DNA from: Thermoanaerobaculia bacterium | GTDB taxonomy: Bacteria > Acidobacteriota > Thermoanaerobaculia > Multivoradales > JAIOJS01 | Assembly: GCA_030429235.1 (NCBI GenBank) | Contig: JAUIDB010000009.1 | Location: 101,609 to 165,608 of the forward strand | Direction of reading: 5' to 3' | DNA length: 64,000 nt | Shown here: one piece after another, positions 51,428 to 60,130 of the stretch | Layout: each line of letters starts with the position of its first letter | How positions within the stretch are numbered: position 1 is the first letter of the stretch | Translations under genes and position numbers: made by a program | Notes under the pieces: model-generated | The model's database searches: none | The model's input: the letters and a program-made list of their open reading frames with translations, nothing else | What the model was told of the DNA's origin: nothing

Positions 51428-52387
51428 CTAGCATCGGGACCACTGTTCGCGGAGGCGCACCAGGGCGGCAGGCCAGGTCGGGTAGTCGAACTCGAAGCCG
51501 CTGGCCAGCAGGCGTCCGGGCACCACCCGGCGGCTCTTGAGGATCAGCTCGGTCTCGGTCCGCAGCAGGATCGCGCCGAGGGTGAGCATCCAACGGGTGG
51601 CGGGTAGGCCGAGCCGAATCCCCCAGGCGTCTCGCAGCTCGCGCATGAAGTCGGCGTTCGGGATGGGATGGGGAGCCGCGAGGTTGACGACCCCCTCGAG
51701 GGGAAGTTCGATCAACCAGTCGAGGGCGCGACAGAAGTCGTCGCCGTGGATCCAGGAGACGTACTGGCGGCCGTGGCCCGCCCGTCCGCCGAGTCGGCGT
51801 CGGACGAGGGTCAGGAGGGTGTCGAAGATGCCTCCCTCGCCGGGGGCCATGACCATGGCGGAACGGAGCAGGACGAGGCGGGTCTCTGGCCGAGAACCCT
51901 CTCGCGCTGCGGCCTCCCAGGCCTTGGCGACCTGAATGCTGAACTTCCAGTCGCCCGGCGTCGTGGACTCGGCCCCGCCGATCTTCCCCTGCTCTTCGTC
52001 GTTGTCGGCGTCGAAACGGTGGGCGTAGATGGTCGCGGTGCTCGCCTGGAGCCAGGTGCGAGGCGGGGTGGTGGCGCCCTGTATCGCCGCTCCGACCGCC
52101 CGGGTCGAGTGCACGCGGGAGTCGAGGATCTGCTGCCGGTGGGTCGCGGTATATCGGCAGTTGACGCTACGACCCGCCAGGTTCAGGACGACGTCGGCGC
52201 CGTCGATCTCGGTGGCCCAGGGGCCGAGGTCGACTCCGTTCCACGGCACGAAGCGGACGCCCTGGGGCAGTACTCCGGGGGCGGGAGTGTGGCGGGCCAC
52301 GACGACCAGGTCGTGACCCTGGCGGAGCCAGTGCTCACACACCAGTCGACCGACCTGTCCGGTGCCGCCCGTCACCACGATCTTCAC
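51428..52387 (-). CDS. TIGR01777-family NAD(P)-dependent epimerase-like protein (YfcH-like)
   Basis: 319 aa. Rossmann N-terminus GGTGQVGRLVCEHWLRQGHDLVVVAR, VVLNLAGRSVNCRYT, SWIHGDDFCRALDWLIE and a C-terminal DUF1731 segment (NADFMRELRDAWGIRLGLPATRW...VVPGRLLASGFEFDYP). This is the standard TIGR01777 design; the family's activity is not established. The stop lies 3' of the TetR gene, which it overlaps by 4 nt (ATGA), so it is the last gene of a TetR-controlled operon. Confidence 0.9.
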   Translation of the reverse strand: MKIVVTGGTGQVGRLVCEHWLRQGHDLVVVARHTPAPGVLPQGVRFVPWNGVDLGPWATEIDGADVVLNLAGRSVNCRYTATHRQQILDSRVHSTRAVGAAIQGATTPPRTWLQASTATIYAHRFDADNDEEQGKIGGAESTTPGDWKFSIQVAKAWEAAAREGSRPETRLVLLRSAMVMAPGEGGIFDTLLTLVRRRLGGRAGHGRQYVSWIHGDDFCRALDWLIELPLEGVVNLAAPHPIPNADFMRELRDAWGIRLGLPATRWMLTLGAILLRTETELILKSRRVVPGRLLASGFEFDYPTWPAALVRLREQWSRC

Positions 52388-53112
52388 GACGAGGCCTCGG
52401 GAAGGGCAGGCGCGGCGAGCTGACGGAGTTCCTGTGTGAGGGAGACCGCGGTCTGGACCAAGGGCCGGAGGACCGGCAGGCGAGCCAGGCTGATCAGCCG
52501 TACCACGATGTCGACGGTACGTTCGATGAGGCGATGGGTTCGCTCGGCGCCCTCGGAAGCGTCGTGAATCCAGAACAGGATGATCCCCATCAGGTACAGC
52601 CAGAGCAGATTGGGAAGCTCTGGGCGCAGCACCTTCGGCACCCGGGTCTCGGACTCGTCGACGATGCGAGCCATCAGCTCGGTCGCCTCGGTCCGCACCG
52701 GGGCGGACTCGGGGCTGAAGGGGCTGAGCGGGCTCGTGGGATCGGCGGCGGTCCGGAAGAGCTGGCCAGCAAAGCGATGGTACGGCTCCGAGGTCGCGAT
52801 CTTGGCGTGTAGCACTCCGGCGAGACGGGCTCTGAGATCGGTCTCTTCCTCGAGGAGGGAGCGGCAGGCGACGAGGTGCTCACGGTGGGCTTGCCCGTAA
52901 TACTCCTGGATGAGATGGTCCTTCGACCGGAAGTAGTAGTAGGCATTGCCCAGCGAGACCTCGGCCTCCGTCGCGATCCGCCGCATCGTGGTCGCCTCGT
53001 AGCCGACCTCCCGGAAGAGCCGCAGGCTGGTGTCGAGGATCCTCTGGCGAGTGCGCTCTGCCTTGCGCACCTTCACCGGCGCCCCGTCGTCAGGACTCGG
53101 AGTGTCGTTCAC
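52384..53112 (-). CDS. TetR-family transcriptional regulator
   Basis: 242 aa. The N-terminal HTH is clear: RTRQRILDTSLRLFREVGYEATTMRRIATEAEVSLGNAYYYFRSKDHLIQEYY, cut as RILDTSLRLFREVGYEATTM and AEVSLGNAYYYFRSKDHLIQ. The C-terminal ligand domain is variable and ends in hydrophobic helices. It overlaps both neighbours by 4 nt (ATGA), so it is the middle gene of a three-gene operon. Two palindromic operators at 53514-53527 and 53570-53583 flank the promoter, arguing for autorepression. Ligand unknown. Confidence 0.9.
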   Translation of the reverse strand: MNDTPSPDDGAPVKVRKAERTRQRILDTSLRLFREVGYEATTMRRIATEAEVSLGNAYYYFRSKDHLIQEYYGQAHREHLVACRSLLEEETDLRARLAGVLHAKIATSEPYHRFAGQLFRTAADPTSPLSPFSPESAPVRTEATELMARIVDESETRVPKVLRPELPNLLWLYLMGIILFWIHDASEGAERTHRLIERTVDIVVRLISLARLPVLRPLVQTAVSLTQELRQLAAPALPEASS

Positions 53113-53501
53113 GGGTAGACCGGGGAGGTGGAACCCGCCGGGGTAGCGCCCGCCTCGGGTAGCCGTGCACGCCGCCGGATCCGGCTGAAGACGAACAGAT
53201 TGAAGAAGTGCATGAGACCGAGAATGATCAACACGCCCCCCACTTTGCCGGTCAGGGTCTCGAGTCCGATCCGGGTGGTGTCGACGACTCCGTAGTGCCG
53301 CATGTGGAGGGCGACGTACCCCAGGTTGACGAGGTAGAAACCCACCACGAGCAAGTGGTTCACCGAATCGGCCAGGGCCTCGTCCCGGAAGACGTCGAGC
53401 AGGAAGACCCGCCCATTCTTGTGCAGGGTGCGAGCAACCCAGACGGTTAGGAGAACGCTGATCAGGAGGTAGCTGAGGTAGGTGGGAACGATGAGGTCCA
53501 T
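53109..53501 (-). CDS. small membrane protein, first gene of the TetR operon
   Basis: 130 aa. Three hydrophobic helices (YLSYLLISVLLTVWVA, HLLVVGFYLVNLGYVALHM, VGGVLIILGLMHFFNLFVF) followed by a basic Pro/Ala tail. AAGGAG about 6 nt before the ATG. No family recognised. It overlaps the TetR gene by 4 nt and sits directly behind the operators, so it is likely a target of the repressor. Role unknown. Confidence 0.78.
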   Translation of the reverse strand: MDLIVPTYLSYLLISVLLTVWVARTLHKNGRVFLLDVFRDEALADSVNHLLVVGFYLVNLGYVALHMRHYGVVDTTRIGLETLTGKVGGVLIILGLMHFFNLFVFSRIRRRARLPEAGATPAGSTSPVYP

Positions 53502-53513
53502 GGTCGACTCCTT

Positions 53514-53527
53514 TTGAACGTGTTCAA
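53514..53527. promoter_or_regulatory. TetR operator, downstream copy
   Basis: Perfect 14-bp palindrome TTGAACGTGTTCAA. It lies at about +1 to +14 of the predicted transcript, 12 nt before the first ATG of the operon. Confidence 0.7.
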
Positions 53528-53534
53528 CAAGTAG

Positions 53535-53563
53535 AGTCTGCCATCTCCTGGTGGGCTTGTCAA
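53535..53563 (-). promoter_or_regulatory. promoter of the TetR operon
   Basis: On the minus strand: TTGACA (53563-53558), 17-nt spacer, CAGACT (53540-53535) as a moderate -10. Lies exactly between the two operator palindromes. Confidence 0.55.
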
Positions 53564-53569
53564 GGTTTT

Positions 53570-53583
53570 TTGAACCTGTTCAA
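53570..53583. promoter_or_regulatory. TetR operator, upstream copy
   Basis: TTGAACCTGTTCAA, the same palindrome as at 53514 except for the two central bases. The two are 56 bp apart start to start and flank the promoter. Confidence 0.7.
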
Positions 53584-53687
53584 CTGGAGCGCGAGAGCGG
53601 GCCCGGCGCCCTCGAGTCTTCAGGGCCGCCGGAAAGCGCGGCTCGAGCCCGGCGCGGAGGCCGTGTCCCGAGGCCCCCAAACGAAGG

Positions 53688-56600
53688 TCAGTCGGCTCCC
53701 GGGGCTGCCGTTTCGTCGGGAGGGGCCGGGACGGTCAGCTCCACCGGGGGAGCGGCCGCCAGCTGTTCGAGCAGGTGGCGCACTCCGGCTTCGAGGGTCG
53801 GATCCTGCCCCGCCGCTACCAGTTCAGGATGGTCCAAGACCTCGATGTCAGGGCTTACCCCCTCGTTCTCGACCGCCCAATGGCCGGCTGGATCCAGGAA
53901 GCGAAACACCGGCAGCAGCACCGTCGCTCCGTCCATGAGCGAAGGGTTGCCGGAGACGCCGATCAGGCCGCCCCAGGTGCGGGTACCGATCAGCTGGCCG
54001 AGCCCCTGTTGACGGAAGTAGTACGGAAAGGCGTCGCCGCCGGAGGAGCTGTAGCCGTTGATCAGGACCGCCTTGGGACCCGGATTGAAGAAGGCCGGGG
54101 TGCTGAACGGTTGGATCTCGCGGCGTGCCCAGTAGGAGAGCAGCGGCCGCTGCAGCAGCTCGATCATCTGGAACGGAATGAAGCCGCCCCCGTTGTAGCG
54201 AGCATCGAGGAGGAGCGCCTCCTTCCGCGACTGGCCGTAGAGCCCGCGGAAGAGCTCTCGGTTCCCCTCGACGGCGGTGTTGGGCAGGTGGATGTAGCCG
54301 ATCCTCCCGCCGGACAGCTCGTCGACCCGCCGGCGCCGCTCTTCGACCCAATCGCGATACCGTAGAGACGTCTCGCTCCGAATGGGGCGCACTCGTTCCA
54401 CCCGCTCGGGACCGTCGCCAGATTGCACCCGCAGTTCGACCACACGATCGGCCCGTCCCTCCAGGAGTTGGTAGAAGTTCTCTACCCCTCGGGTGGGAAA
54501 GCCGTCGACGGCGAGAATGAGATCCCCCGGTCGCACGTCGACTCCGGGTTCGGTCAGTGGCGAGCGCAGCCGCTCGTGCCAGTTCTCGCCCTCGAAGATC
54601 TTCTCGACCACGAAGGCTCCACTGGCCTCGTCGGCCACGATCTCGGCTCCGAGCAGACCGCTCTCATGTCGCTCGACCTGCCAGTCATTGGAGGTCTGGA
54701 CGTAGGCATGGCCGGCGTTGAGCTCACCCACGAGCTCGCCGAAGATGTAGTCGAGGTCGCTGCGATGCTGGGCGTGGGCCACCAAGGGTTCGTACTTCTC
54801 CCGCATCGAATCCCAGTCGAGTCCGTGCATCGCAGGGTCGTAGAACCAGTCGCGGGCAATACGCCAGGCATCGGTGAACAACTGCGGCCATTCGACGCGG
54901 GGGGCGACGCGGCCGGCGACCCCCGTCAAGTCGAGCCGCTGCTCGGACATCGTGGCCCCGGGTGACAAACCAAACACGCCGATGTCACCGCCGGCCAGCA
55001 CCAGGAGCTTCTCACCCCCGGCGGCCAATTCGAACCCCGAAGCGCCGTCGACCAGGGTGAGTTCTTCGCGCTTCTCGAAGTCGTAGCGGCGCAGGGACGT
55101 CGCGCCGTCCTGGGTGGCGAGGTAGGCGACCCCCCCTTTGAGTCCGACCAGAGAGGCGTACTGACCCGAGTTCCCGGGGATAGCCCGGACTCGGCGCTCG
55201 AATCCCTCTGCTTCGACCCGGACGAGGCGACTCTTGTCTTTACCCCAAGGGTTCTTCTCGTCAGCCTCGGTCTTGGGACCGTCCTCCTCGTCGCTTTCGG
55301 GAGTGAGGGGCGGATCGATGGCCGAGTGCAGCGTAGCGAAGTAGATCCTCGTCGGATCGGTATAGAGGAAGTCGAACTCGTAGCCGCTGAGGGTCAAGTT
55401 GAAGTCGCGGTTCGACAGAAAGTAGAGAAGCTCTCCGTCGCGTCCCCAGACCGGTTCGGTGTCGTGCGTCGCGTCGCTGGTCAGTCGGAGCCGCTGATTC
55501 CGCTCGGCCTGCCAGACCCAGAGACTCTCGAGTTGACTCTCTCCCGTCTTGGAGTAGGCCAGCCACCGGCTGTCCGGGGACCAACGATAGTGGGCGAAGT
55601 CGCGGGTGCTGTCGCGGTCCACGTCGATCAGCTCGCCGGTCTCCACCTCGACGACCCGCAGTCGTGCTCGGCGGTCGGCGAAGGCGAGACGCGTGCCATC
55701 GGGGGACCAGCGAGCCGCGGACCGCCAGGTGGGATCGGTGGCTCCGTCGCGCGTGATCTGCCGGGCGGGACCGGAGCCATCGGCGGGGCGGAGCCAGAGT
55801 TCGTACTCGCCGGTCGCATCGCTCCAGTAGGCGATGGTGCGACCGTCGGGGGACCAGGCCGGATCACGCTCTCGCACGCCGGGAGTCCGCGTCAGGTTGC
55901 GACTCTCCCCCTTCTCGGCCGGAGTGCTGAAGAGCTCGCCTCGCGCCTCGATCGCCACCCGCCGCCCGCTCGGCGAGATCGAGGCGCTGGTGACCTGGTC
56001 GGACAGGTCGCGCCACTGCGGTTGTGCGCTGGGGAAGTCGCCTCGCACGGTGATAGGAATCCGCTGGGTCTGGCGGGTCTCCGGCTCGAAGAGCCAGATC
56101 CAGCCACCAGCCTCGTAGACGATGGCGTCGGCACCGGCCGAGGGCCAGAGGACGTCCCAGGCTCCGTGGAAGGTGACCTGTTCGGCCTGCTCGGCGCCGG
56201 GCGGTAGCGCCCAGAGGTTCAGCGTGCCGGAACGATCGGAGGTGAAGTAGATGGTGTCGCCCACCCAGAGTGGCTGGTTGTCGGTACCGACGAAGTCGGT
56301 CCGTCGGGTGGCGGTCTTCTCGGCGATGTTCCAGGTCCATACGTCCTGCGCGCGACCGCCACGGTAGCGCTTCCAGGTGCGGAACTCTCGGCTGATCGGG
56401 GTGTAGACAAAGTGGGAACCGTCCGGCGATAGCATGCCGCCGCCACTCTCGGGGGGACCCAGAGGCTCGGGCATACCCCCGGCCGCCGGGATCGTGAACG
56501 GCTTCGACATCCTCGGTCCCCAGGGCAGCCGGTTGCCGAGGAAGAGAACCCGGTCGCCGTCCGGGGTCCAGTCCAGCACTCGGTAGTCCCAGCCGCCTCG

Positions 56601-56975
56601 CGGGGGCATCGGACCGACGTCGTTGTACCAGGTCAACTGGCGGACGGCTCCCCCCGCCAGGGGCAGGGTGTAGATCTGTCGATTGCCGTTGTACTCCGCC
56701 GAGAAAGCCACGGTCGAGCCGTCGGGCGACAGTTTGGGAAAGAGTTCCAGGCCTTCGTGGCTGGTCAGCCGATCGGCCGCACCGCCCTTTCGATCGACCA
56801 CCCAGAGGTCGCCCCCGTAGACGAAGGTCACCCGATCCCCGGCGATGTCGGGCATCCGCAGCAGGCGGGTGGTCGACGGCTCGGCGGGGGTGAGATCGGG
56901 ATCCGCTTCGAACCCGAGCGCAGCGGTAGCGAGCAGGCAGAGGGTGAGCAGGACGGACGAGAGACGCTGGAGCAT
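53688..56975 (-). CDS. tricorn-like S41 protease, secreted
   Basis: 1095 aa from the ATG at 56975, which has AGGAGGT just upstream and a signal peptide (SSVLLTLCLLATAALG). The N-terminal two thirds are beta-propeller repeats typical of tricorn (ELFPKLSPDGSTVAFSAEYNGN, DRVLFLGNRLPWG, SPDSRWLAYSKTGES). Then come the tricorn C1 helical region (WRIARDWFYDPAMHGLDWDSMREKY, LDYIFGELVGELNAGHAYV), a PDZ domain (DLILAVDGFPTRGVENFYQLL), and the S41 core with GYSSSGGDAFPYYF, nucleophile near Ser978 (tricorn of Thermoplasma: Ser965). Bacterial tricorn homologues degrade peptides; here the enzyme is exported. Confidence 0.93.
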   Translation of the reverse strand: MLQRLSSVLLTLCLLATAALGFEADPDLTPAEPSTTRLLRMPDIAGDRVTFVYGGDLWVVDRKGGAADRLTSHEGLELFPKLSPDGSTVAFSAEYNGNRQIYTLPLAGGAVRQLTWYNDVGPMPPRGGWDYRVLDWTPDGDRVLFLGNRLPWGPRMSKPFTIPAAGGMPEPLGPPESGGGMLSPDGSHFVYTPISREFRTWKRYRGGRAQDVWTWNIAEKTATRRTDFVGTDNQPLWVGDTIYFTSDRSGTLNLWALPPGAEQAEQVTFHGAWDVLWPSAGADAIVYEAGGWIWLFEPETRQTQRIPITVRGDFPSAQPQWRDLSDQVTSASISPSGRRVAIEARGELFSTPAEKGESRNLTRTPGVRERDPAWSPDGRTIAYWSDATGEYELWLRPADGSGPARQITRDGATDPTWRSAARWSPDGTRLAFADRRARLRVVEVETGELIDVDRDSTRDFAHYRWSPDSRWLAYSKTGESQLESLWVWQAERNQRLRLTSDATHDTEPVWGRDGELLYFLSNRDFNLTLSGYEFDFLYTDPTRIYFATLHSAIDPPLTPESDEEDGPKTEADEKNPWGKDKSRLVRVEAEGFERRVRAIPGNSGQYASLVGLKGGVAYLATQDGATSLRRYDFEKREELTLVDGASGFELAAGGEKLLVLAGGDIGVFGLSPGATMSEQRLDLTGVAGRVAPRVEWPQLFTDAWRIARDWFYDPAMHGLDWDSMREKYEPLVAHAQHRSDLDYIFGELVGELNAGHAYVQTSNDWQVERHESGLLGAEIVADEASGAFVVEKIFEGENWHERLRSPLTEPGVDVRPGDLILAVDGFPTRGVENFYQLLEGRADRVVELRVQSGDGPERVERVRPIRSETSLRYRDWVEERRRRVDELSGGRIGYIHLPNTAVEGNRELFRGLYGQSRKEALLLDARYNGGGFIPFQMIELLQRPLLSYWARREIQPFSTPAFFNPGPKAVLINGYSSSGGDAFPYYFRQQGLGQLIGTRTWGGLIGVSGNPSLMDGATVLLPVFRFLDPAGHWAVENEGVSPDIEVLDHPELVAAGQDPTLEAGVRHLLEQLAAAPPVELTVPAPPDETAAPGAD

Positions 56976-57118
56976 GCGGACCTCCTGGAGGGGCAGAGCC
57001 TCGGGGTATAGAAGGGGAGACTGGGGCCTTCGCGAGTGCGAGTGCCCAACTGTACTGCATCTCCGAGGCGGGAGGATTGGCCGAGACGTAACCTCCGGCG
57101 GTAGGGTTCGTCGAAAGC

Positions 57119-57721
57119 ATGATGAGAGAGAAAACCCTCGCAACCAGGCCCCCGGTGGACCTCGATCTGGAGCGCGCTCGGCGCGGCGATCGGGTCGGGT
57201 TCCAGCGTCTGGTCGAGCGGCACAGCCGCGACGTCTTCGGGGTCGCCTTCCGGCTGACCCGAAACGCCGAAGACGCCGACGACGTGGTCCAGGAGGCCTT
57301 TATCAAGGCTTGGAAGAAGCTCCCCGAGTTCGAGGACCGGGCCTCGTTCGGGAGCTGGTTGTACCGGATCGCGACCAACTGTGCCTACGACCTGCTGCGC
57401 CGCCGCCAGCGGCGTGTCTCGCGGGAGAGCTCGTACGACGCTGCCGAGGGTTGGGTCGAGCAGATCGCCGAGGAGCAGGACATCTCTCCCGAAGGGCGGC
57501 TCGCCGTGCACCGGGATTTTCATCGGGAGCTGGAATCGGCTCTCGACGGATTGACCGGGGCCGAGCGAGCCGCCTTCGTTCTTCGACACCTGGAGGAGCG
57601 CCCGCTGGCCGAGATCGGCGAGCTCCTCGGTCTCAAGACCAACGCGGCCAAGCAGGTCGTGTTCCGCGCCGTCCGCAAGGTCCGAACCCAGCTACAACCC
57701 CTGATGGAGGCTTCGCGATGA
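57119..57721 (+). CDS. ECF sigma factor of the HEAT-protein operon
   Basis: 200 aa from the ATG at 57119 or 57122. Region 2 shows RHSRDVFGVAFRLTRNAEDADDVVQEAFIKAWKKLPEFEDRASFGSWLYRIATNCAYDLLRRRQRR, recognised by DADDVVQEAFIKAWKKL and FGSWLYRIATNCAYDLLRR. Region 4 shows LTGAERAAFVLRHLEERPLAEIGELLGLKTNAAKQVVFRAVRKVR. It overlaps the anti-sigma gene by 4 nt (ATGA) and is divergent from the tricorn gene. First gene of a four-gene coupled operon. Confidence 0.93.
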   Translation: MMREKTLATRPPVDLDLERARRGDRVGFQRLVERHSRDVFGVAFRLTRNAEDADDVVQEAFIKAWKKLPEFEDRASFGSWLYRIATNCAYDLLRRRQRRVSRESSYDAAEGWVEQIAEEQDISPEGRLAVHRDFHRELESALDGLTGAERAAFVLRHLEERPLAEIGELLGLKTNAAKQVVFRAVRKVRTQLQPLMEASR

Positions 57722-58533
57722 AGCACGCTACCGAGGACGAACTGATCATGGCCTACTACCAAGAGGCACCGGACGACATCGAGGAGCATCTGAACTCCTG
57801 TACCGCGTGCCAGGAAGAGCTCGAGGCGTTGCGCCAGCTGCTCGACCGCGTCCGTCGTGAGGATGCGGTTGTGCGCTCCGAAGCCGAGGTCGACGCCGCC
57901 TACGGTAATCGGGTCTGGCAGCGGATCGAGTCTCGCCTCGAGACGCGCCCCACTTCGGGTCGAGTCAGCCGGCCGAACCCCAGCGTGCGCAGGTTCGGTT
58001 GGCTGGCGGCGACGCTGGCGTTGGTCCTCGGCGCCTACTGGCTCGGCCGACAAGATGTTGCGCCGGTCGAGATCCGGGTCGAGGAGCGCGTGCAGCCACG
58101 ACCAACCGAAGGTCCGGAAGCAGGTCTCGTCGAGCGTTCCGAGGCCGACGCGATCCTTCGAGTTGCTCTGGTCAAGCACCTGGAGGGCAGTGGCCTGTTG
58201 GTGCGCGAGGTCCACAACGCCTCCGCGGCGGGAGCGACGGACCGGTTGCCGAAACGGGCCGAGCGCCTCTTGGCCACGAACCGCCTGCTGCGGCTCGCTG
58301 CGCGTCGGCAGGATCCCGCCCTCGACGACACGCTACAGGAACTCGAGCGCTGGCTCACCGACGTCGCTCACCTCGACGGGACCAGTGCCGCCTTTGCCGC
58401 CGTGCGCTCGCGCATGGAGCGCCGCACCCTGCTCCTCGAAATCAATCTACACCTGAAACAACTCGGGGGCGCTTTGCCCGCAAAGCCCACCGTTCGCAGC
58501 CCTGAAGGAGAAGCCCATGTGCAATCCGTCTAA
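57718..58533 (+). CDS. zinc-finger anti-sigma factor with extended extracytoplasmic domain
   Basis: 271 aa. The N-terminal ZAS motif is present: HLNSCTACQEEL (HxxxCxxC), diagnostic for zinc anti-sigma factors. A membrane helix (LAATLALVLGAYWLG, about residues 100-115) separates it from about 150 residues outside, rich in helices with charged residues (EADAILRVALVKHLEGSGLLV, LPKRAERLLATNRLLRLAARRQD, LLLEINLHLKQLGG). Overlaps the sigma gene (4 nt) and the first HEAT gene (17 nt). The exported helical domain is larger than usual and may contact the HEAT proteins. Confidence 0.9.
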   Translation: MKHATEDELIMAYYQEAPDDIEEHLNSCTACQEELEALRQLLDRVRREDAVVRSEAEVDAAYGNRVWQRIESRLETRPTSGRVSRPNPSVRRFGWLAATLALVLGAYWLGRQDVAPVEIRVEERVQPRPTEGPEAGLVERSEADAILRVALVKHLEGSGLLVREVHNASAAGATDRLPKRAERLLATNRLLRLAARRQDPALDDTLQELERWLTDVAHLDGTSAAFAAVRSRMERRTLLLEINLHLKQLGGALPAKPTVRSPEGEAHVQSV

Positions 58534-60130
58534 CCTCTCGGATCCGTCGCGGACTCCAGACCCCAAGAACTCGAAATCGCGTCGGTCGAACCGACTGGCT
58601 CCGTTGCTCGCGATCCTCCTGCTACCGGGGGTCCTGGTGGCCGCGATGGCCCCGCTACCGACCGAACCGGAGTCTCCCGCCTACCGCGAGGGTCGCGAGG
58701 CGCTCGACGATCGCGACTGGAAGGCCGCGGAGGACGCCTTCCGGCGCGCCATCGAACTCGGCGACGACGAAAGCGATGCCGCGCACTACTGGCTTGCCTA
58801 CGCCCTGGCCAAGGGTGGACGGACCGCCGATGCGCTGGCGACTCTCGGAACCCTCGAACGCGAGTGGCCGTCGAGCTCTTGGCGCGACGATGCCAAGGCT
58901 CTGCGTCTCGAACTCCAGAGTGCCGGCGGTCGGGTGCCCGACGAGGAGCGACTCGACAACGAAGAGCTGAAACTGATGGCACTCGCCGGCCTGGTGCGCT
59001 CGGATCCCGAACGCGCCATGCCAATGGTCGAGAAGATCCTCCGTGGGGCCGGGTCGCAGGACCTGAAGGAGCAGGCTCTCTTTCTCGCCGGGCAGATGGG
59101 GGGACAGAAGGGGCGCGACATGATCGTCCGCGTCGCTCGCGACAATGCCAGCGAGGACCTCCAGGAGGCGGCCATCGAATACCTGGCGGTGCTGGGAGGT
59201 GACGACAGTCTGTCGATGCTCGACGAGCTCTTCGACAGCGTCGGAGCCGACGCTCGTGAGTCGATCATCGAGGCCTACATGATCGCGGGGGCCACCGATC
59301 GACTGTTGCGGGTCGCCCAGAGCGACCGCGATCCCGAACTCCGAGCGGCTGCGGTGGAGATGCTCGGCGTGCAGGGGGCCGTCGATGACCTCTGGACGAT
59401 CTTTCAGAGCGAGAAAGACCCCGAGGTCCGCGAATCGGTCCTCGAGGGGTTGATGATCAGCGGCTCGGCCCAGCACCTCATGAAAGTGGCCCAGGACAGC
59501 TCCGACCCGGAGCTTCAGGAGGAGGCCCTGCAGCTGCTGGGAGTGATGGGAGAGCACGACTTCCTGCGCCAGGTGTTCGACGAGGTGACGTCGGAGGACC
59601 TCAAGGAGGAGATCGTCGAGGCTCTCGGTATCGCCGGTCGCACGAGCGATCTCGAGTCGATCGCTCGCGACCGAAGCCAGCCACTGGATGTTCGTGAGGA
59701 GGCCGTGACCGCACTCGGCATCCACGGTGGAGGCGACCTGCTCTGGCAACTGCTGCAAGAGGGCGAGAGCGAACTCGCCGAAGAGATTCTCGAGGGCCTG
59801 GCGATCGCCGGAGAATCGGAGCGCATTCTCGAGATGGTGCATCAGACATCGCAGCCGATGGAGATCCGAGAACAGGCCCTGGAGAGTCTGGTGATCGTGG
59901 GAGTCGAGGAGTCGGCCCTGATGCAGCTCTACGACGCCCTGCCCGAACGGCCTCTGCGCGAAGGCGTCCTCGAGTTGATGTTCATCTCGGGTGCCGCCGA
60001 GCCACTGGCGGCTCTCGCCCGCCGGGAGAGCGATCCCAAGCTGCGGGCCCAGGCGGTGGAGTACCTCGGACTGACGGGGTCGTCGCTGGCCGCTGACGTG
60101 ATGCAGGAGATCCTGGAGGAGACTCCGTGA
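58517..60130 (+). CDS. exported HEAT-repeat protein with N-terminal TPR
   Basis: 537 aa. GAAGGAGAAG precedes the ATG. A hydrophobic export helix (LAPLLAILLLPGVLVAAMAPL) leads to a TPR-like unit (DRDWKAAEDAFRRAIELGDDE) and then about ten HEAT/PBS-type repeats of about 30 residues: repeated pattern DxELxxEALxLLGxMGxxDxLxxL, e.g. DPEVRESVLEGLMISGSAQHLMKVAQDSSDPELQEEALQLLGVMG (in pieces). Such repeats bind proteins. Overlaps the anti-sigma gene upstream and the next HEAT gene downstream (GTGA), so it is produced with them. Confidence 0.9.
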   Translation: MCNPSNLSDPSRTPDPKNSKSRRSNRLAPLLAILLLPGVLVAAMAPLPTEPESPAYREGREALDDRDWKAAEDAFRRAIELGDDESDAAHYWLAYALAKGGRTADALATLGTLEREWPSSSWRDDAKALRLELQSAGGRVPDEERLDNEELKLMALAGLVRSDPERAMPMVEKILRGAGSQDLKEQALFLAGQMGGQKGRDMIVRVARDNASEDLQEAAIEYLAVLGGDDSLSMLDELFDSVGADARESIIEAYMIAGATDRLLRVAQSDRDPELRAAAVEMLGVQGAVDDLWTIFQSEKDPEVRESVLEGLMISGSAQHLMKVAQDSSDPELQEEALQLLGVMGEHDFLRQVFDEVTSEDLKEEIVEALGIAGRTSDLESIARDRSQPLDVREEAVTALGIHGGGDLLWQLLQEGESELAEEILEGLAIAGESERILEMVHQTSQPMEIREQALESLVIVGVEESALMQLYDALPERPLREGVLELMFISGAAEPLAALARRESDPKLRAQAVEYLGLTGSSLAADVMQEILEETP

